Source: Pseudomonas brassicacearum
GTDB lineage: Bacteria > Pseudomonadota > Gammaproteobacteria > Pseudomonadales > Pseudomonadaceae
Direction: 5' to 3'
Length of the DNA stretch: 64,000 nucleotides
Assembly (NCBI RefSeq): GCF_009601685.2
Contig: NZ_CP045701.2
Coordinates: forward strand, 682,001-746,000
The translations under genes were made by a program, and so were the position numbers. Positions 51,550-62,639 of this stretch are shown piece by piece. A model generated the notes under the pieces. It saw nothing but the letters and a program-made list of their open reading frames with translations, did no database searches and was not told the origin of the DNA. Within the stretch, counting starts at the first letter, position 1; each line of letters starts with the position of its first letter.

Positions 51550-52683
51550 ATGTCCCAGACGTTTTACAAGAAAGGTTTCCTGGCCCTAGCAGTGGCAACT
51601 GCGTTGGGTGTTTCTGCGTTTGCTCAAGCTGATGTAAAAATTGGTGTGGCTGGGCCGATGACCGGCGCCAACGCTGCATTTGGCGAGCAGTACATGAAGG
51701 GTGCCCAAGCGGCAGCCGATGCCATTAACGCGGCGGGTGGCGTCAACGGTGAGAAGATCCTGCTGGTCAAGGGCGATGACGCCTGTGAACCGAAACAGGC
51801 TGTTACGGTGGCCAAGGACCTGACCAACCAGAAAGTGGCGGGCGTGGTCGGTCACTTCTGCTCCTCGTCGACCATTCCGGCCTCCGAGATCTACGACGAA
51901 GCCGGCATCATTGCAATCACCCCGGGTTCTACCAACCCACAGGTGACCGAGCGCGGCCTGGGCGCCATGTTCCGTATGTGCGGTCGTGACGACCAGCAAG
52001 GTATCGTCGCTGGCGACTACATCGTTGACGTGCTCAAAGGTAAAAAAGTCGTTGTGCTGCATGACAAGGACACCTACGGTCAGGGCCTGGCGGATGCGAC
52101 CAAGGCTCAACTGGCCAAGCGCGGCGTTACGCCAGTGCTGTACGAAGGCCTGACCCGCGGTGAAAAAGACTTCAGCACCATTGTCACCAAGATCCGTGGC
52201 GCTGGCGCCGACGTCGTGTACTTCGGTGGTCTGCACCCGGAAGCCGGTCCCCTGGTTCGCCAACTGCGTGAGCAAGGCCTCAAGGACGTCAAGTTCATGT
52301 CCGACGACGGTATCGTGACTGACGAGCTGGTCACCACCGCTGGCGGCCCGCAATTTGTCGATGGCGTGCTGATGACCTTCGGTGCCGACCCGCGCCTGCT
52401 GCCAGATAGCAAGGCCGTAGTGGATGCGTTCCGCAAAAGTGGCACCGAGCCGGAAGGCTACACCCTGTACGCCTACGCTTCGGTGCAGGCCCTCGCGGCT
52501 GCCTTCAATGGCGCCAAGTCCAACGACGGCGAAAAAGCAGCTGAATGGCTGAAGAAAAACCCGGTCAAGACCGTCATGGGCGAGAAGACCTGGGACGCCA
52601 AGGGCGACCTGAAAGTCTCCGACTACGTGGTTTACGAGTGGGACAAGGACGGCAAATACCACCAATTGGAAAAACAGAAGTGA
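51550..52683 (+). CDS. braC: Branched-chain amino acid ABC transporter, periplasmic binding protein
   Basis: High-affinity periplasmic receptor for leucine, isoleucine and valine. The 377-residue precursor has a signal peptide (MSQTFYKKGFLALAVATALG, cut after AQA), then the mature DVKIGVAGPMTGANAAFGEQ with the CXXC-like disulfide region around DDACEPKQA and VGHFCSSSTIP. ATG 51550 has TTGGAG upstream; an in-frame codon at 51505 is less likely. It leads braCDEFG. Confidence 0.95.
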   Translation: MSQTFYKKGFLALAVATALGVSAFAQADVKIGVAGPMTGANAAFGEQYMKGAQAAADAINAAGGVNGEKILLVKGDDACEPKQAVTVAKDLTNQKVAGVVGHFCSSSTIPASEIYDEAGIIAITPGSTNPQVTERGLGAMFRMCGRDDQQGIVAGDYIVDVLKGKKVVVLHDKDTYGQGLADATKAQLAKRGVTPVLYEGLTRGEKDFSTIVTKIRGAGADVVYFGGLHPEAGPLVRQLREQGLKDVKFMSDDGIVTDELVTTAGGPQFVDGVLMTFGADPRLLPDSKAVVDAFRKSGTEPEGYTLYAYASVQALAAAFNGAKSNDGEKAAEWLKKNPVKTVMGEKTWDAKGDLKVSDYVVYEWDKDGKYHQLEKQK

Positions 52684-52696
52684 TATGAGCTGCTGA

Positions 52697-52724
52697 TTTG
52701 CCCGGTGCCTCGTGCGCCGGGCAA
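52697..52724 (+). promoter_or_regulatory. Stem-loop between braC and braD
   Basis: GCCCGG pairs with CCGGGC around an 11-nt loop, without a T-run, 20 bp after braC. Such hairpins often protect the binding-protein message so that it exceeds the permease message. Confidence 0.5.
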
Positions 52725-52857
52725 TCCAACAACTCTGTCCATGCAGTACCTGTCTTTTCTCGTAGAGCTGCACTCAACTGTGTTGCGCGGGTGGTTGAAC
52801 CCTCGGCTCGTCGCATCCAGCTTTTGTGCAGTCTCTCCAATTGCGTGAGATTGCGTT

Positions 52858-53772
52858 ATGGATGGTATTTTCCTGCAGCAACTGGTCAACGGCCTGACCC
52901 TCGGGTCGGTCTATGGCCTGATCGCCATCGGCTACACAATGGTCTATGGCATCATCGGCATGATCAACTTCGCCCATGGCGAGGTTTATATGATCTCTGC
53001 GTACCTCGCGGCGATCAGTCTGGCTCTGCTGGCATACTTCGGTATTGAATCCTTCCCTCTACTGATGCTTGGCACACTGGTCTTCACCATCGTCGTCACG
53101 GCGGTGTATGGCTGGGTCATCGAGCGTGTCGCCTACAAACCCCTGCGTAATTCCACCCGGCTGGCACCGCTGATCAGCGCCATCGGGATTTCGCTGATCC
53201 TGCAAAACTATGCACAAATCGCCCAGGGCGCGAAGCAACAAGGCGTTCCAACCTTGCTGACCGGTGCCTGGCGTGTCGAAGTCGGCACAGGATTCGTACA
53301 ACTGACCTATACCAAGGTCTTCATTCTGGTTGCCGCGTTTGCCGGCATGGCCCTGCTGACCTACGTCATCAAGTACACCAAGCTCGGCCGTATGTGCCGC
53401 GCGACCCAGCAAGACCGCAAGATGGCCTCGATCCTGGGGATCAACACCGACCGGGTGATTTCCTACGTGTTCATCATCGGTGCCGCGATGGCGGCCCTGG
53501 CTGGTGTGCTGATCACCATGAACTACGGCACGTTCGACTTCTATGCCGGATTCATCATCGGCATCAAGGCGTTCACCGCAGCGGTGCTCGGCGGGATCGG
53601 CTCACTGCCTGGTGCGATGCTTGGCGGGATCATTCTCGGAATTTCCGAATCTCTGTTCTCCGGCCTGGTCAACTCGGACTACAAAGACGTCTTCAGCTTC
53701 TCGCTGCTCGTTCTCGTTCTGGTCTTTCGGCCTCAAGGTCTGCTCGGCCGTCCTCTTGTGTCGAAGGTGTAA
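52858..53772 (+). CDS. braD: Branched-chain amino acid ABC transporter, permease BraD (LivH)
   Basis: Inner-membrane permease subunit. The 304-residue protein MDGIFLQQLVNGLTLGSVYG has eight or so hydrophobic helices and the LivH pattern with MINFAHGEVYM and ITPG-type LGGIGSLPGAMLGG, where ABC subunits dock (cytoplasmic EAA-like loop). braE follows 3 bp later. Confidence 0.95.
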   Translation: MDGIFLQQLVNGLTLGSVYGLIAIGYTMVYGIIGMINFAHGEVYMISAYLAAISLALLAYFGIESFPLLMLGTLVFTIVVTAVYGWVIERVAYKPLRNSTRLAPLISAIGISLILQNYAQIAQGAKQQGVPTLLTGAWRVEVGTGFVQLTYTKVFILVAAFAGMALLTYVIKYTKLGRMCRATQQDRKMASILGINTDRVISYVFIIGAAMAALAGVLITMNYGTFDFYAGFIIGIKAFTAAVLGGIGSLPGAMLGGIILGISESLFSGLVNSDYKDVFSFSLLVLVLVFRPQGLLGRPLVSKV

Positions 53773-53775
53773 GCG

Positions 53776-55059
53776 ATGTCATCAACCACTAAAAAAAATA
53801 TTGAACTGAAAAAAAGCCTGGTTGACGCAATTCTCGCCGGCCTTGTCGCCCTGATTGTGTTCGGGCCGATTGTCGGTGTGGTGCTGGACGGCTACGACTT
53901 CAACCTGCAGCCGACCCGTGTGGCATGGATTGTCGCTATCGTCATGGCTGGCCGCTTTGCCCTGGGCCTGTTCCTGCAGACGCCCAAGGGGCTGAGAATT
54001 CTTGATGGCTTCGAAAGCACCAGCTCCGGGGTTCATGTACTGCCGCCTGATTACAAAACCCGGTTGCGCTGGATCATCCCGCTGGTGATTGTCGTCGCCG
54101 TGGTATTCCCGTTTTTCTCCAATTCATACCTGCTGGGCGTGGTCATCCTAGGGTTGATCTACGTGCTGCTGGGTCTGGGCTTGAACATTGTGGTAGGCCT
54201 GGCTGGCCTGCTCGACCTGGGCTACGTGGCGTTCTACGCCATCGGTGCCTATGGGCTGGCGCTCGGTTATCAGTACCTGGGGCTGGGTTTCTGGACGGTG
54301 CTGCCGCTGGCTGCGATCATGGCGGGGCTGGCCGGTTGCATCCTCGGTTTCCCCGTGTTGCGTCTGCACGGTGATTACCTGGCGATCGTGACCCTGGGCT
54401 TCGGTGAAATCATCCGCTTGGTCCTCAATAACTGGCTGAGCCTGACCGGTGGCCCGAACGGCATGTCCGCGCCGCTGCCAACCTTCTTCGGTCTGGAATT
54501 CAGTAAAAGAGCCAAGGACGGTGGTGTCCCCTTCCATGAGTTTTTCGGCATCGCCTACAACCCGGACGTGAAGTACTACTTCATCTACGCGGTATTGTTC
54601 CTCGTCGTACTGGCCGTGTTGTACATCAAGCATCGCCTGACCCGCATGCCGGTCGGTCGCGCATGGGAAGCCTTGCGTGAAGATGAAATCGCCTGCCGCT
54701 CGATGGGCCTGAACCATGTCCTGGTCAAGCTCTCGGCATTCACCATCGGCGCCTCGACGGCCGGCCTGGCCGGAGTGTTCTTCGCCACTTACCAAGGCTT
54801 CGTCAATCCGACATCGTTCACCTTCTTTGAATCGGCGCTGATCCTCGCCATCGTGGTATTGGGTGGCATGGGCTCGACCATTGGCGTGGTGATTGCGGCA
54901 TTTGTGCTGACCGTCGCCCCGGAACTGCTGCGCGGCTTTGCGGAATACCGGGTGCTGCTGTTCGGCATACTGATGGTGTTGATGATGATCTGGCGCCCAC
55001 GCGGCCTGATCCGTATCAGCCGTACCGGGGTGACGCCGCGCAAGGGGGTAGCGCCATGA
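53776..55059 (+). CDS. braE: Branched-chain amino acid ABC transporter, permease BraE (LivM)
   Basis: Second permease subunit, 427 residues, with the long N-terminal extension typical of LivM (MSSTTKKNIELKKSLVDAIL, two helices) and the core membrane region with GLAGLLDLGYVAFYAIGAYG and LTVAPELLRGFAEYRVL. It overlaps braF by 4 bp. Confidence 0.95.
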   Translation: MSSTTKKNIELKKSLVDAILAGLVALIVFGPIVGVVLDGYDFNLQPTRVAWIVAIVMAGRFALGLFLQTPKGLRILDGFESTSSGVHVLPPDYKTRLRWIIPLVIVVAVVFPFFSNSYLLGVVILGLIYVLLGLGLNIVVGLAGLLDLGYVAFYAIGAYGLALGYQYLGLGFWTVLPLAAIMAGLAGCILGFPVLRLHGDYLAIVTLGFGEIIRLVLNNWLSLTGGPNGMSAPLPTFFGLEFSKRAKDGGVPFHEFFGIAYNPDVKYYFIYAVLFLVVLAVLYIKHRLTRMPVGRAWEALREDEIACRSMGLNHVLVKLSAFTIGASTAGLAGVFFATYQGFVNPTSFTFFESALILAIVVLGGMGSTIGVVIAAFVLTVAPELLRGFAEYRVLLFGILMVLMMIWRPRGLIRISRTGVTPRKGVAP

Positions 55060-55928
55060 GCGAAGTCGTACTCAAAGTTGAAAACCTGATGATGCAGTTC
55101 GGTGGCATCAAGGCCCTCAGCGACGTCAGCCTGCAAGTCAAACGCAACTCGATCTTCGCCCTGATCGGCCCCAACGGCGCGGGCAAGACCACGGTGTTCA
55201 ACTGCCTGACCGGTTTCTACAAGGCCTCGGGCGGCAAGATCGAGCTCAACGTGCGTGGCGAGCAAACCAACGTCATCAAGTTGTTGGGCGAGGCGTTTCG
55301 CCCGACGGACTTCGTGTCGCCGAAATCCTTCGCCAGCCGGCTGTACTACAAGATGTTTGGCGGCACCCACCTGGTAAACCGCGCTGGCCTGGCGCGTACC
55401 TTCCAGAACATTCGCCTGTTCAAGGAAATGTCGGTGCTGGAAAACCTGTTGGTGGCCCAGCACATGTGGGTCAACCGCAGTCTGTTGGCGGGCGTGCTCA
55501 ACACCAAGGGTTACCGCCAGGCAGAAAGCGACGCCCTGGACCACGCCTTCTATTGGCTGGAAGTGGTGGACCTGGTCGATTGTGCCAACCGCCTCGCCGG
55601 GGAGCTTTCCTATGGCCAGCAGCGGCGCCTGGAAATCGCCCGGGCCATGTGCACGCGTCCGCAGATCATCTGCCTCGACGAGCCGGCCGCCGGCCTCAAC
55701 CCTCAGGAAACCGAAGCGCTGAGCGCGATGATCCGGCTGCTGCGCGACGAGCACGATCTGACCGTGGTGCTGATCGAACACGACATGGGCATGGTAATGA
55801 GTATTTCCGACCACATCGTGGTGCTGGACCACGGCACGGTGATCGCCGAGGGCGGTCCCGAGGCGATTCGCAACGATCCGAAGGTGATCGCGGCTTACCT
55901 GGGTGCCGACGAAGAGGAACTGGTATGA
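55056..55928 (+). CDS. braF: Branched-chain amino acid ABC transporter, ATPase BraF (LivG)
   Basis: ATP-hydrolysing subunit of 290 residues: Walker A GPNGAGKTT, signature LSYGQQRRLEIARAM, Walker B IICLDEPAAGLNP and the H-loop IEHDMG. An insertion after Walker A (about 65-100) is usual for LivG of pseudomonads. It overlaps braG by 4 bp. Confidence 0.95.
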   Translation: MSEVVLKVENLMMQFGGIKALSDVSLQVKRNSIFALIGPNGAGKTTVFNCLTGFYKASGGKIELNVRGEQTNVIKLLGEAFRPTDFVSPKSFASRLYYKMFGGTHLVNRAGLARTFQNIRLFKEMSVLENLLVAQHMWVNRSLLAGVLNTKGYRQAESDALDHAFYWLEVVDLVDCANRLAGELSYGQQRRLEIARAMCTRPQIICLDEPAAGLNPQETEALSAMIRLLRDEHDLTVVLIEHDMGMVMSISDHIVVLDHGTVIAEGGPEAIRNDPKVIAAYLGADEEELV

Positions 55929-56641
55929 GTGGACCTATCCTCGAGCTCAAGGAGCTGGACGTGTTCTACGGGCCGATCCAGGCCCTGAAAAAAGTCTCGA
56001 TGCACATTGACGAAGGTGAAACCGTGAGCCTGATCGGCTCCAACGGTGCCGGCAAGTCCACGCTGCTGATGTCGATTTTCGGCCAGCCCCGTGCGGCGGG
56101 CGGGCAGATCATCTACCAGGGCGTGGACATCACCCACAAGTCGTCGCACTACATTGCGTCCCACGGCATCGCGCAGTCGCCGGAAGGGCGGCGGGTATTC
56201 CCGGACATGACCGTCGAGGAAAACCTGCTGATGGGCACCATTCCCATTGGTGACAAATACGCCAGCGAAGACATGCAGCGCATGTTCGAGCTGTTTCCAC
56301 GGCTCAAGGAACGCCGCAACCAGCGGGCCATGACCATGTCCGGCGGCGAGCAGCAAATGCTCGCCATCGCCCGGGCATTGATGAGCCGGCCAAAGTTGTT
56401 GCTGCTCGATGAGCCGAGCCTGGGGCTGGCGCCGATCGTGGTGAAGCAGATCTTCGCCACCCTGCGTGAGCTGGCGTCCACCGGGATGACCATCTTCCTG
56501 GTGGAACAGAACGCCAACCACGCCCTCAGGCTGTCGGACCGGGCCTATGTGATGGTCAACGGAGAAATCCGCCTGACCGGCACGGGCAAGGAGTTGCTCG
56601 CCAATGAAGAGGTGCGCAACGCGTATCTGGGCGGGCATTGA
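55925..56641 (+). CDS. braG: Branched-chain amino acid ABC transporter, ATPase BraG (LivF)
   Basis: Second ATPase, 238 residues: Walker A GSNGAGKST, signature MSGGEQQMLAIARALMS, Walker B LLLLDEPSLGLAP and VEQNANHALRLSD. ATG 55925 begins in the braF stop. A strong terminator follows, closing the operon. Confidence 0.95.
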   Translation: MSGPILELKELDVFYGPIQALKKVSMHIDEGETVSLIGSNGAGKSTLLMSIFGQPRAAGGQIIYQGVDITHKSSHYIASHGIAQSPEGRRVFPDMTVEENLLMGTIPIGDKYASEDMQRMFELFPRLKERRNQRAMTMSGGEQQMLAIARALMSRPKLLLLDEPSLGLAPIVVKQIFATLRELASTGMTIFLVEQNANHALRLSDRAYVMVNGEIRLTGTGKELLANEEVRNAYLGGH

Positions 56642-56662
56642 GGCTGTTGTTGCGATGAAAAC

Positions 56663-56690
56663 AAACCGGCGAGTGATCGCCGGTTTTTTT
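56663..56690 (+). terminator. Terminator of the bra operon
   Basis: AAACCGGCGA pairs with TCGCCGGTTT around a GTGA loop, followed by TTTT. Confidence 0.85.
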
Positions 56691-58170
<1,480 letters not shown>

Positions 58171-58225
58171 CGAGTGTTTTGAAGTGAGCTTTTGTGGCCA
58201 GAGATTGCTCCCGCTTGGCTGCGCT

Positions 58226-58315
58226 GTAGGAGCTGCCGAAGGCTCGGGCCGCGTTCGGACGATCTTTTGATCTTGGAAAGATCGCAGCCTCGCTTCGCTC
58301 GACAGCTCCTACAGG
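58226..58315. repeat. REP-type repeat (family B)
   Basis: TGTAGGAGCTGCCGAAGGCT opposite CGACAGCTCCTACAG, with the GATCTTTTGATC box in the middle. No 11-bp expansion. Confidence 0.8.
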
Positions 58316-58332
58316 TCCAGTGGGGGCAATCT

Positions 58333-59466
58333 CTACGCCAGATAATCGGCCAGTCCGCGATAGCAGGTCAGCAGGTGATACGGCGTGGTGGACGGCATGT
58401 CCCGGCGGCTGACAATGCCGTCGGCGTCCAGGCATTCATGCCAGCCCTTGGCATGCAGGAAATGTTGCTGCAGCGCTTGCAGTTGGCGCAGCAACAACCC
58501 CTGGCTGCCCGGGCGCAATGTGAGGGCCCGCAAGTATTCCGCCTGGGCCCAGATGCGTTGGGTGGCATCGCGTGGGTCTGCCTGTGATCCCAAGGCCAGC
58601 ATTGCACACACAGCACCGGAGTCCGGGTCGATGCCGCGTTGCTCGGTATGGCCGAAGCTATGCTCCAGAGCTGTGTGCAACTTGCCGTTGCGCAACAGGG
58701 GCGATGAGGCCAGCAAGTAATACCATTCGAACTGGTGCCCCGGTTCGAACCAGTTATCCACAGCCTTGAGCGGCTTCTCCATCATTACGCCTTGCTGCGG
58801 CTCGATGAACTGCTTGGCCATTGCGTCGCACAGGCTCAGCAATGCCTGGCGGACGTTGGCGTCTTCGCGGACCGAGAGGGTGGCGAGAAACGCTTCGGCC
58901 AAGTGCATCAACGGGTTTTGCAGCGGGCCGGATCCGGTCGTTGACCAATCACGCTTGAGGCTGGCTTCGTAGAGACCGTCTGCGCTGGCGAAGCGCCGGG
59001 CAATGACCTCCAGGCTCGCGTTGAGTACCGATTCCACCAGCGGCTCGCGGACCTTGCCCCAGTAATGGGCGCAGGCGAACAGGATGAAGGCGTGGGTGTA
59101 GAGGTCCTTGCTGGTGTCCAGCGGCGCGCCTTGCGGATCGATGCTGTAGAACCAGCCGCCATGCTCGGCGTCGTGGAAATGACGCTGCAGCGAGCGGAAC
59201 AGTGCGCCGGCCCGTTCCTCGGCCTGGGGCACTTCGCCAATCAGGCTGGCGAACACATACAACTGCCGCGCACAGGCCATGGCGCGGTAGCGCTGGGGTG
59301 GCAGCGGCGCATGTTCGGCATCAAGTGATTCATAGGGCAGCGCCAGTTCGGCATTCCAGCCCGGGCCTTGCCACATCGGCACGATCACGTCGTGAAAATG
59401 CTGACGCACTGTTGCGAACAGGGCGGTCAATTCAGGCTGGGGAGCGGGGCGGGAAGCATCAGGCAT
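58333..59466 (-). CDS. AGE-family epimerase/isomerase
   Basis: N-acylglucosamine 2-epimerase-type (alpha/alpha)6 barrel of 377 residues. Motifs typical of the family are RQLYVFA, KDLYTHAFILFACAHYW, NPLMHLAEAFLA, EPGHQFEWYYLL and RIWAQAEYLRA; conserved histidines in these are the catalytic pair of the family. Members convert sugars such as mannose/fructose or N-acylglucosamine; which one is not clear. It stands alone and converges with the SDR gene. Confidence 0.9.
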   Translation of the reverse strand: MPDASRPAPQPELTALFATVRQHFHDVIVPMWQGPGWNAELALPYESLDAEHAPLPPQRYRAMACARQLYVFASLIGEVPQAEERAGALFRSLQRHFHDAEHGGWFYSIDPQGAPLDTSKDLYTHAFILFACAHYWGKVREPLVESVLNASLEVIARRFASADGLYEASLKRDWSTTGSGPLQNPLMHLAEAFLATLSVREDANVRQALLSLCDAMAKQFIEPQQGVMMEKPLKAVDNWFEPGHQFEWYYLLASSPLLRNGKLHTALEHSFGHTEQRGIDPDSGAVCAMLALGSQADPRDATQRIWAQAEYLRALTLRPGSQGLLLRQLQALQQHFLHAKGWHECLDADGIVSRRDMPSTTPYHLLTCYRGLADYLA

Positions 59467-59551
59467 GGGCGGACGTCGTCACGGCTGGGGGCGATTGCGC
59501 GACATGGTAGCAGAGTGACCGACTCCAGAGAGATGGCGCCTGCAAGTCCGT

Positions 59552-59575
59552 CATCGCGAGCTTGCTCGCGATAGC
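59552..59575. repeat. Single REP unit (family A, partial)
   Basis: CATCGCGAGCTTGCTCGCGA without the outer CTCCCACA box, between the AGE gene and hupE. Confidence 0.6.
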
Positions 59576-59596
59576 GGCCCGGCAGGCGCTAGAGAA

Positions 59597-60169
59597 TCAG
59601 CCCGCCAGCAACCAAACCCCAGCCGCCGCCGAAGCCGCCCCGGCCAACCGGACCAATGGCGCCGCCGCGCGCGGCAACACCCGCACCAGGGCAAACCCGG
59701 CGCCGTGCAGCGCCGCTGTCGCCACGACGAAGCCCGCCGCATAGGCCCACGGGCTCGACATGTCCGGTAGTTCCAAACCATGGGCCACGCCATGGAACAG
59801 CGCAAACAGTGCCGTCGCACCGACTGCCAGGCTCAATGGCGGACGCACCGCCAGTGCCACCGCCAGGCCCAGGGCGAGCACCGAGGCGGCGATCCCGCTT
59901 TCCAGCGCCGGCAGGTCCAGGCCTTCAAAGCCCAGTAGGCCGCCGAGCAGCATCGTCCCGACGAAGGTGCACGGCAGCGCCCAGCGCGCGGCACCTTGTT
60001 GTTGTGCGGCCCACAAACCGACCGCCAGCATCGCCAGCAAGTGGTCGAGCCCGCCGATGGGGTGGCCGAGGCCGGCGATCACGCCATTGTCGCCATGGCC
60101 GGGATGGGCGAAGGCCAGGGCTGGGGTCAGCAGCAGGGCAAGGGCGCCGAGGATACGTTTGAAGGTCAT
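59597..60169 (-). CDS. ureJ: HupE/UreJ-family nickel permease
   Basis: Membrane protein of 190 residues with a signal sequence-like N-terminus (MTFKRILGALALLLTPALAF), the metal-binding N-end AHPGHGDN, a GGLDHLLAMLAVGLWA helix and HGVAHGLELP. Such proteins import nickel or cobalt; behind ureG the metal is most likely nickel for urease. ATG 60169 is 31 bp after ureG. Confidence 0.88.
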   Translation of the reverse strand: MTFKRILGALALLLTPALAFAHPGHGDNGVIAGLGHPIGGLDHLLAMLAVGLWAAQQQGAARWALPCTFVGTMLLGGLLGFEGLDLPALESGIAASVLALGLAVALAVRPPLSLAVGATALFALFHGVAHGLELPDMSSPWAYAAGFVVATAALHGAGFALVRVLPRAAAPLVRLAGAASAAAGVWLLAG

Positions 60170-60200
60170 GGATAAGCTTCCTTGTGGTCAGTCGGAAAGA

Positions 60201-60815
60201 TCAGGCGGCGGTCAGCAGACCCTGGCGCTCGATGAAGGCGATGATGTCGTCCAGGCCCTGGCCGGTCTTCTGGTTGCTGAACACGAAGGGCTTGCCGTTG
60301 CGCATCCGCCGGGTGTCGCTGTCCATCATTTCCAGGGACGCACCCACCAGGGGGGCCAGGTCGATTTTATTGATGACCAGCAGGTCGGATTTGCAGATGC
60401 CCGGCCCACCCTTGCGCGGCAGCTTGTCGCCGGCCGAGACGTCGATCACATAGATGGTCAGGTCCGACAGCTCGGGACTGAAGGTCGCCGACAGGTTGTC
60501 GCCGCCCGATTCCACCAGGATCAGGTCCAGGCCCGGGAAGCGCCGGTTCAACTGGTCCACCGCCTCAAGGTTGATCGACGCGTCTTCGCGAATCGCCGTG
60601 TGCGGGCAGCCGCCGGTTTCCACGCCGATGATCCGCTCCGGTGCCAGGGCCTCGTTGCGCACCAGGAAGTCGGCGTCTTCGCGGGTATAGATGTCGTTGG
60701 TGACCACCGCCAGGTTGTAGCGTTCACGTAGAGCCAGGCACAGGGCCAGGGTCAGGGCGGTCTTGCCGGAACCCACCGGGCCGCCGATACCGACGCGCAG
60801 AGGTTGTGTATTCAT
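60201..60815 (-). CDS. ureG: Urease accessory GTPase UreG
   Basis: GTPase that supplies nickel to apo-urease. The 204-residue protein [20 protein letters not shown] has P-loop GPVGSGKTA (12-20), the metal-site motif CPH in [11 protein letters not shown], and NKIDL. The start lies 9 bp after ureF; it is in the operon ureE-F-G-J. Confidence 0.96.
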   Translation of the reverse strand: MNTQPLRVGIGGPVGSGKTALTLALCLALRERYNLAVVTNDIYTREDADFLVRNEALAPERIIGVETGGCPHTAIREDASINLEAVDQLNRRFPGLDLILVESGGDNLSATFSPELSDLTIYVIDVSAGDKLPRKGGPGICKSDLLVINKIDLAPLVGASLEMMDSDTRRMRNGKPFVFSNQKTGQGLDDIIAFIERQGLLTAA

Positions 60816-60824
60816 GAGTGTCTC

Positions 60825-61514
60825 CTAGGAACGGAATAGACGGCTGTACTGGCGCTCATGGGCCATGCACGCCAGGGACAGGCCAAATGCGGCGCTGCCG
60901 TAATGGTCAGGGTCGATGTTCGAGGCGTCGTGCTGGGCCTGTTGCAGCAGCGGCAGCAGTTCGCTGGTCAAGCGCTGGGCGGCTTGCTGGCCCAGGGGCA
61001 GGGTTTTCATCAGCACCGCCAATTGGTTTTCCAGCCAGCTCCACAGCCAGGCGGCGAGGGCGTCCTGGGGGGCGATCTGCCAGGCGCGGGCCGCCAGAGC
61101 CCAGCACAAGGCCAGGTGCGGCTCGCTGCGCTGTTGGAGGCTGAGCTGTTCAAGAAAGCCGCGCGCGGCACGGTCGAGTTCCGGCAGGCCAGCGAGCAGT
61201 TGCTGCAATGAGTAGCCCATCTGCCGGCTCTCTTGATACAGCTCACGGGTTTCCCGGCTGGCGCGGTGTTCTTGGCAATGCAGCAGCAGCGCATCCCAAT
61301 CGTCAGCCGCGGCTGCGCTGCAGTGCGCCAGCAACAAGGGCGCTTCGAAACGCGCCAGGTTCAGCAGCAGTTGATCGCTGATCCAGCGACGGGCGTCGTC
61401 GGGATTCTTCACCTGGCCGTTGTCCACCGCCATCTCCAGCCCCTGGGAATAGCTGTAGCCGCCAATCGGCAACTGCGGGCTGGCCAGACGCAACAGCGCC
61501 CAGGCCGGGTTCAT
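60825..61514 (-). CDS. ureF: Urease accessory protein UreF
   Basis: Helical protein that joins UreG and UreD in urease activation. The 229-residue product starts MNPAWALLRLASPQLPIGGYSYSQG, the standard N-terminus; the frame reaches further upstream to 61811 but there is ureE antisense. It overlaps ureE by 4 bp and has the C-terminal AFGLSLACMAHERQYSRLFRS. Confidence 0.94.
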   Translation of the reverse strand: MNPAWALLRLASPQLPIGGYSYSQGLEMAVDNGQVKNPDDARRWISDQLLLNLARFEAPLLLAHCSAAAADDWDALLLHCQEHRASRETRELYQESRQMGYSLQQLLAGLPELDRAARGFLEQLSLQQRSEPHLALCWALAARAWQIAPQDALAAWLWSWLENQLAVLMKTLPLGQQAAQRLTSELLPLLQQAQHDASNIDPDHYGSAAFGLSLACMAHERQYSRLFRS

Positions 61515-62011
61515 GTGCGCACGCCAAACTGATGCAGGCGCGGCGCGTAGTTGAACGCTTCGTCGCCGTGCCGGGAGTGATGGTGACCGCCGCCATAGGC
61601 GCCGTGTTCCGGTTGGAATGGGGCTTCGATGGGTTCGGCGCGGGCGCCCAGTTGTTCGAGCATCGCCTTGAGCACGTAGTCGTCGAGCAGGCGCAACCAG
61701 CCATCGCCCACTTGCAAGGCGACATGGCGATTGCCCAGGTGATAGGCGGCGCGGGTCAGTTCGAACGCGTTGGCGCAGGTGACATGCAGCAATTGTTCGG
61801 CGCGGGCGCAAACACGCACGATGCGCCCGTCTTCAGCTTGCAGGCATTCGCCGTCGTACAGTGGCGGTTGGCCTCGTTCCAGGAACAACCCCACGTCTTC
61901 ACCTTCGGCACTGAAACAGCGCAGGCGGCTTTTGCTACGGGCGTCAAAGGTCAGGTGCAGCTCGGCGTCCCAGCGCGGTTGAGTGTCGATTCTGCGATGA
62001 ATCACCAGCAT
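61511..62011 (-). CDS. ureE: Urease accessory nickel chaperone UreE
   Basis: Nickel-binding metallochaperone of 166 residues. MLVIHRRIDTQPRWDAELHL begins the peptide-binding domain, followed by the metallochaperone domain and a histidine-rich C-terminus (GGGHHHSRHGDEAF) that can bind nickel. The frame extends back to 62155 but without UreE character; ATG 62011 is chosen. It is first in ureE-F-G-J; ureABC and ureD are not in this window. Confidence 0.94.
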   Translation of the reverse strand: MLVIHRRIDTQPRWDAELHLTFDARSKSRLRCFSAEGEDVGLFLERGQPPLYDGECLQAEDGRIVRVCARAEQLLHVTCANAFELTRAAYHLGNRHVALQVGDGWLRLLDDYVLKAMLEQLGARAEPIEAPFQPEHGAYGGGHHHSRHGDEAFNYAPRLHQFGVRT

Positions 62012-62177
62012 CGGAGTGCTTCCAGCAATGAATAGTGCTGTGTTTAGAGCAAGGGGCTTGCCAACCGAAAGAGATGTAGGAAATAGCTGGGATGGCGTTT
62101 CAGGATGGGGCGGGATGTGTGCCAGGTTGGTGCGCATTGGAGTTTTGCGCACCATTTTGCGACCTGCGCAAAAGAAC

Positions 62178-62210
62178 CTGTGGGAGCGGGCTTGCTTGCG
62201 ATGGCGCCGG
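62178..62210. repeat. Single REP unit (family A, variant)
   Basis: GTGGGAGCGGGCTTGCTTGC followed by GATGGCG, unpaired, in the gap between ureE and the DUF6124 gene. Confidence 0.7.
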
Positions 62211-62234
62211 CTCAGCCTGCATCAATGCAAAGCG

Positions 62235-62618
62235 CTACCCCTTGGCTCCAGGCGCCGCCATCTCCTTGGTTTCCAGATGATCCAATGCCCGCTCGACCAA
62301 CAACTGCACTCCATCGGCCATCCGGCTGATTGCCAGGGCGACGCAGCGGCGTGAATCGTCCACGTCGTCAGCCAGGTCGGCGGCGATGGTGCTGATGGAG
62401 AGCAGGTCTTCGGAGGCGTTGGCGAGCAGGGTTTCGGTGTCGATGTGTGGGGAAACGATGAAGAGTTGGTTTTTGTCAGGTTCGGGCGGTGAGGCGGGCT
62501 TGGGCTTGAGGTAGTAGTCGAGGGCGCGGGTGGCGGCGTCATCGAGCTTTTTTTCTTCCTGCGTTTCGACGCGGGACTTATGGCCGCTTTGTGGGGGATT
62601 CGGAGTTGCTATGAACAT
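62235..62618 (-). CDS. DUF6124-family small protein
   Basis: A 127-residue soluble protein, MFIATPNPPQSGHKSRVETQ, with ALDYYLKP near residue 35 and a C-terminal helix-rich part (LLSISTIAADLADDVDDSRR, in part). It fits a Pseudomonas family that I recall as DUF6124/DUF3077. No enzyme motif; function unknown. It has a long structured leader on its 5' side, and no co-transcribed gene is seen. Confidence 0.75.
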   Translation of the reverse strand: MFIATPNPPQSGHKSRVETQEEKKLDDAATRALDYYLKPKPASPPEPDKNQLFIVSPHIDTETLLANASEDLLSISTIAADLADDVDDSRRCVALAISRMADGVQLLVERALDHLETKEMAAPGAKG

Positions 62619-62639
62619 AGTGAAAATTCCTGGAAGTGG

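Noticed and set aside
59597..62011. Urease operon thought at first to be complete
   Set aside because: Only accessory genes ureE, F, G and the permease are present; ureA, B, C and D are outside, as in PAO1 where they are separate.
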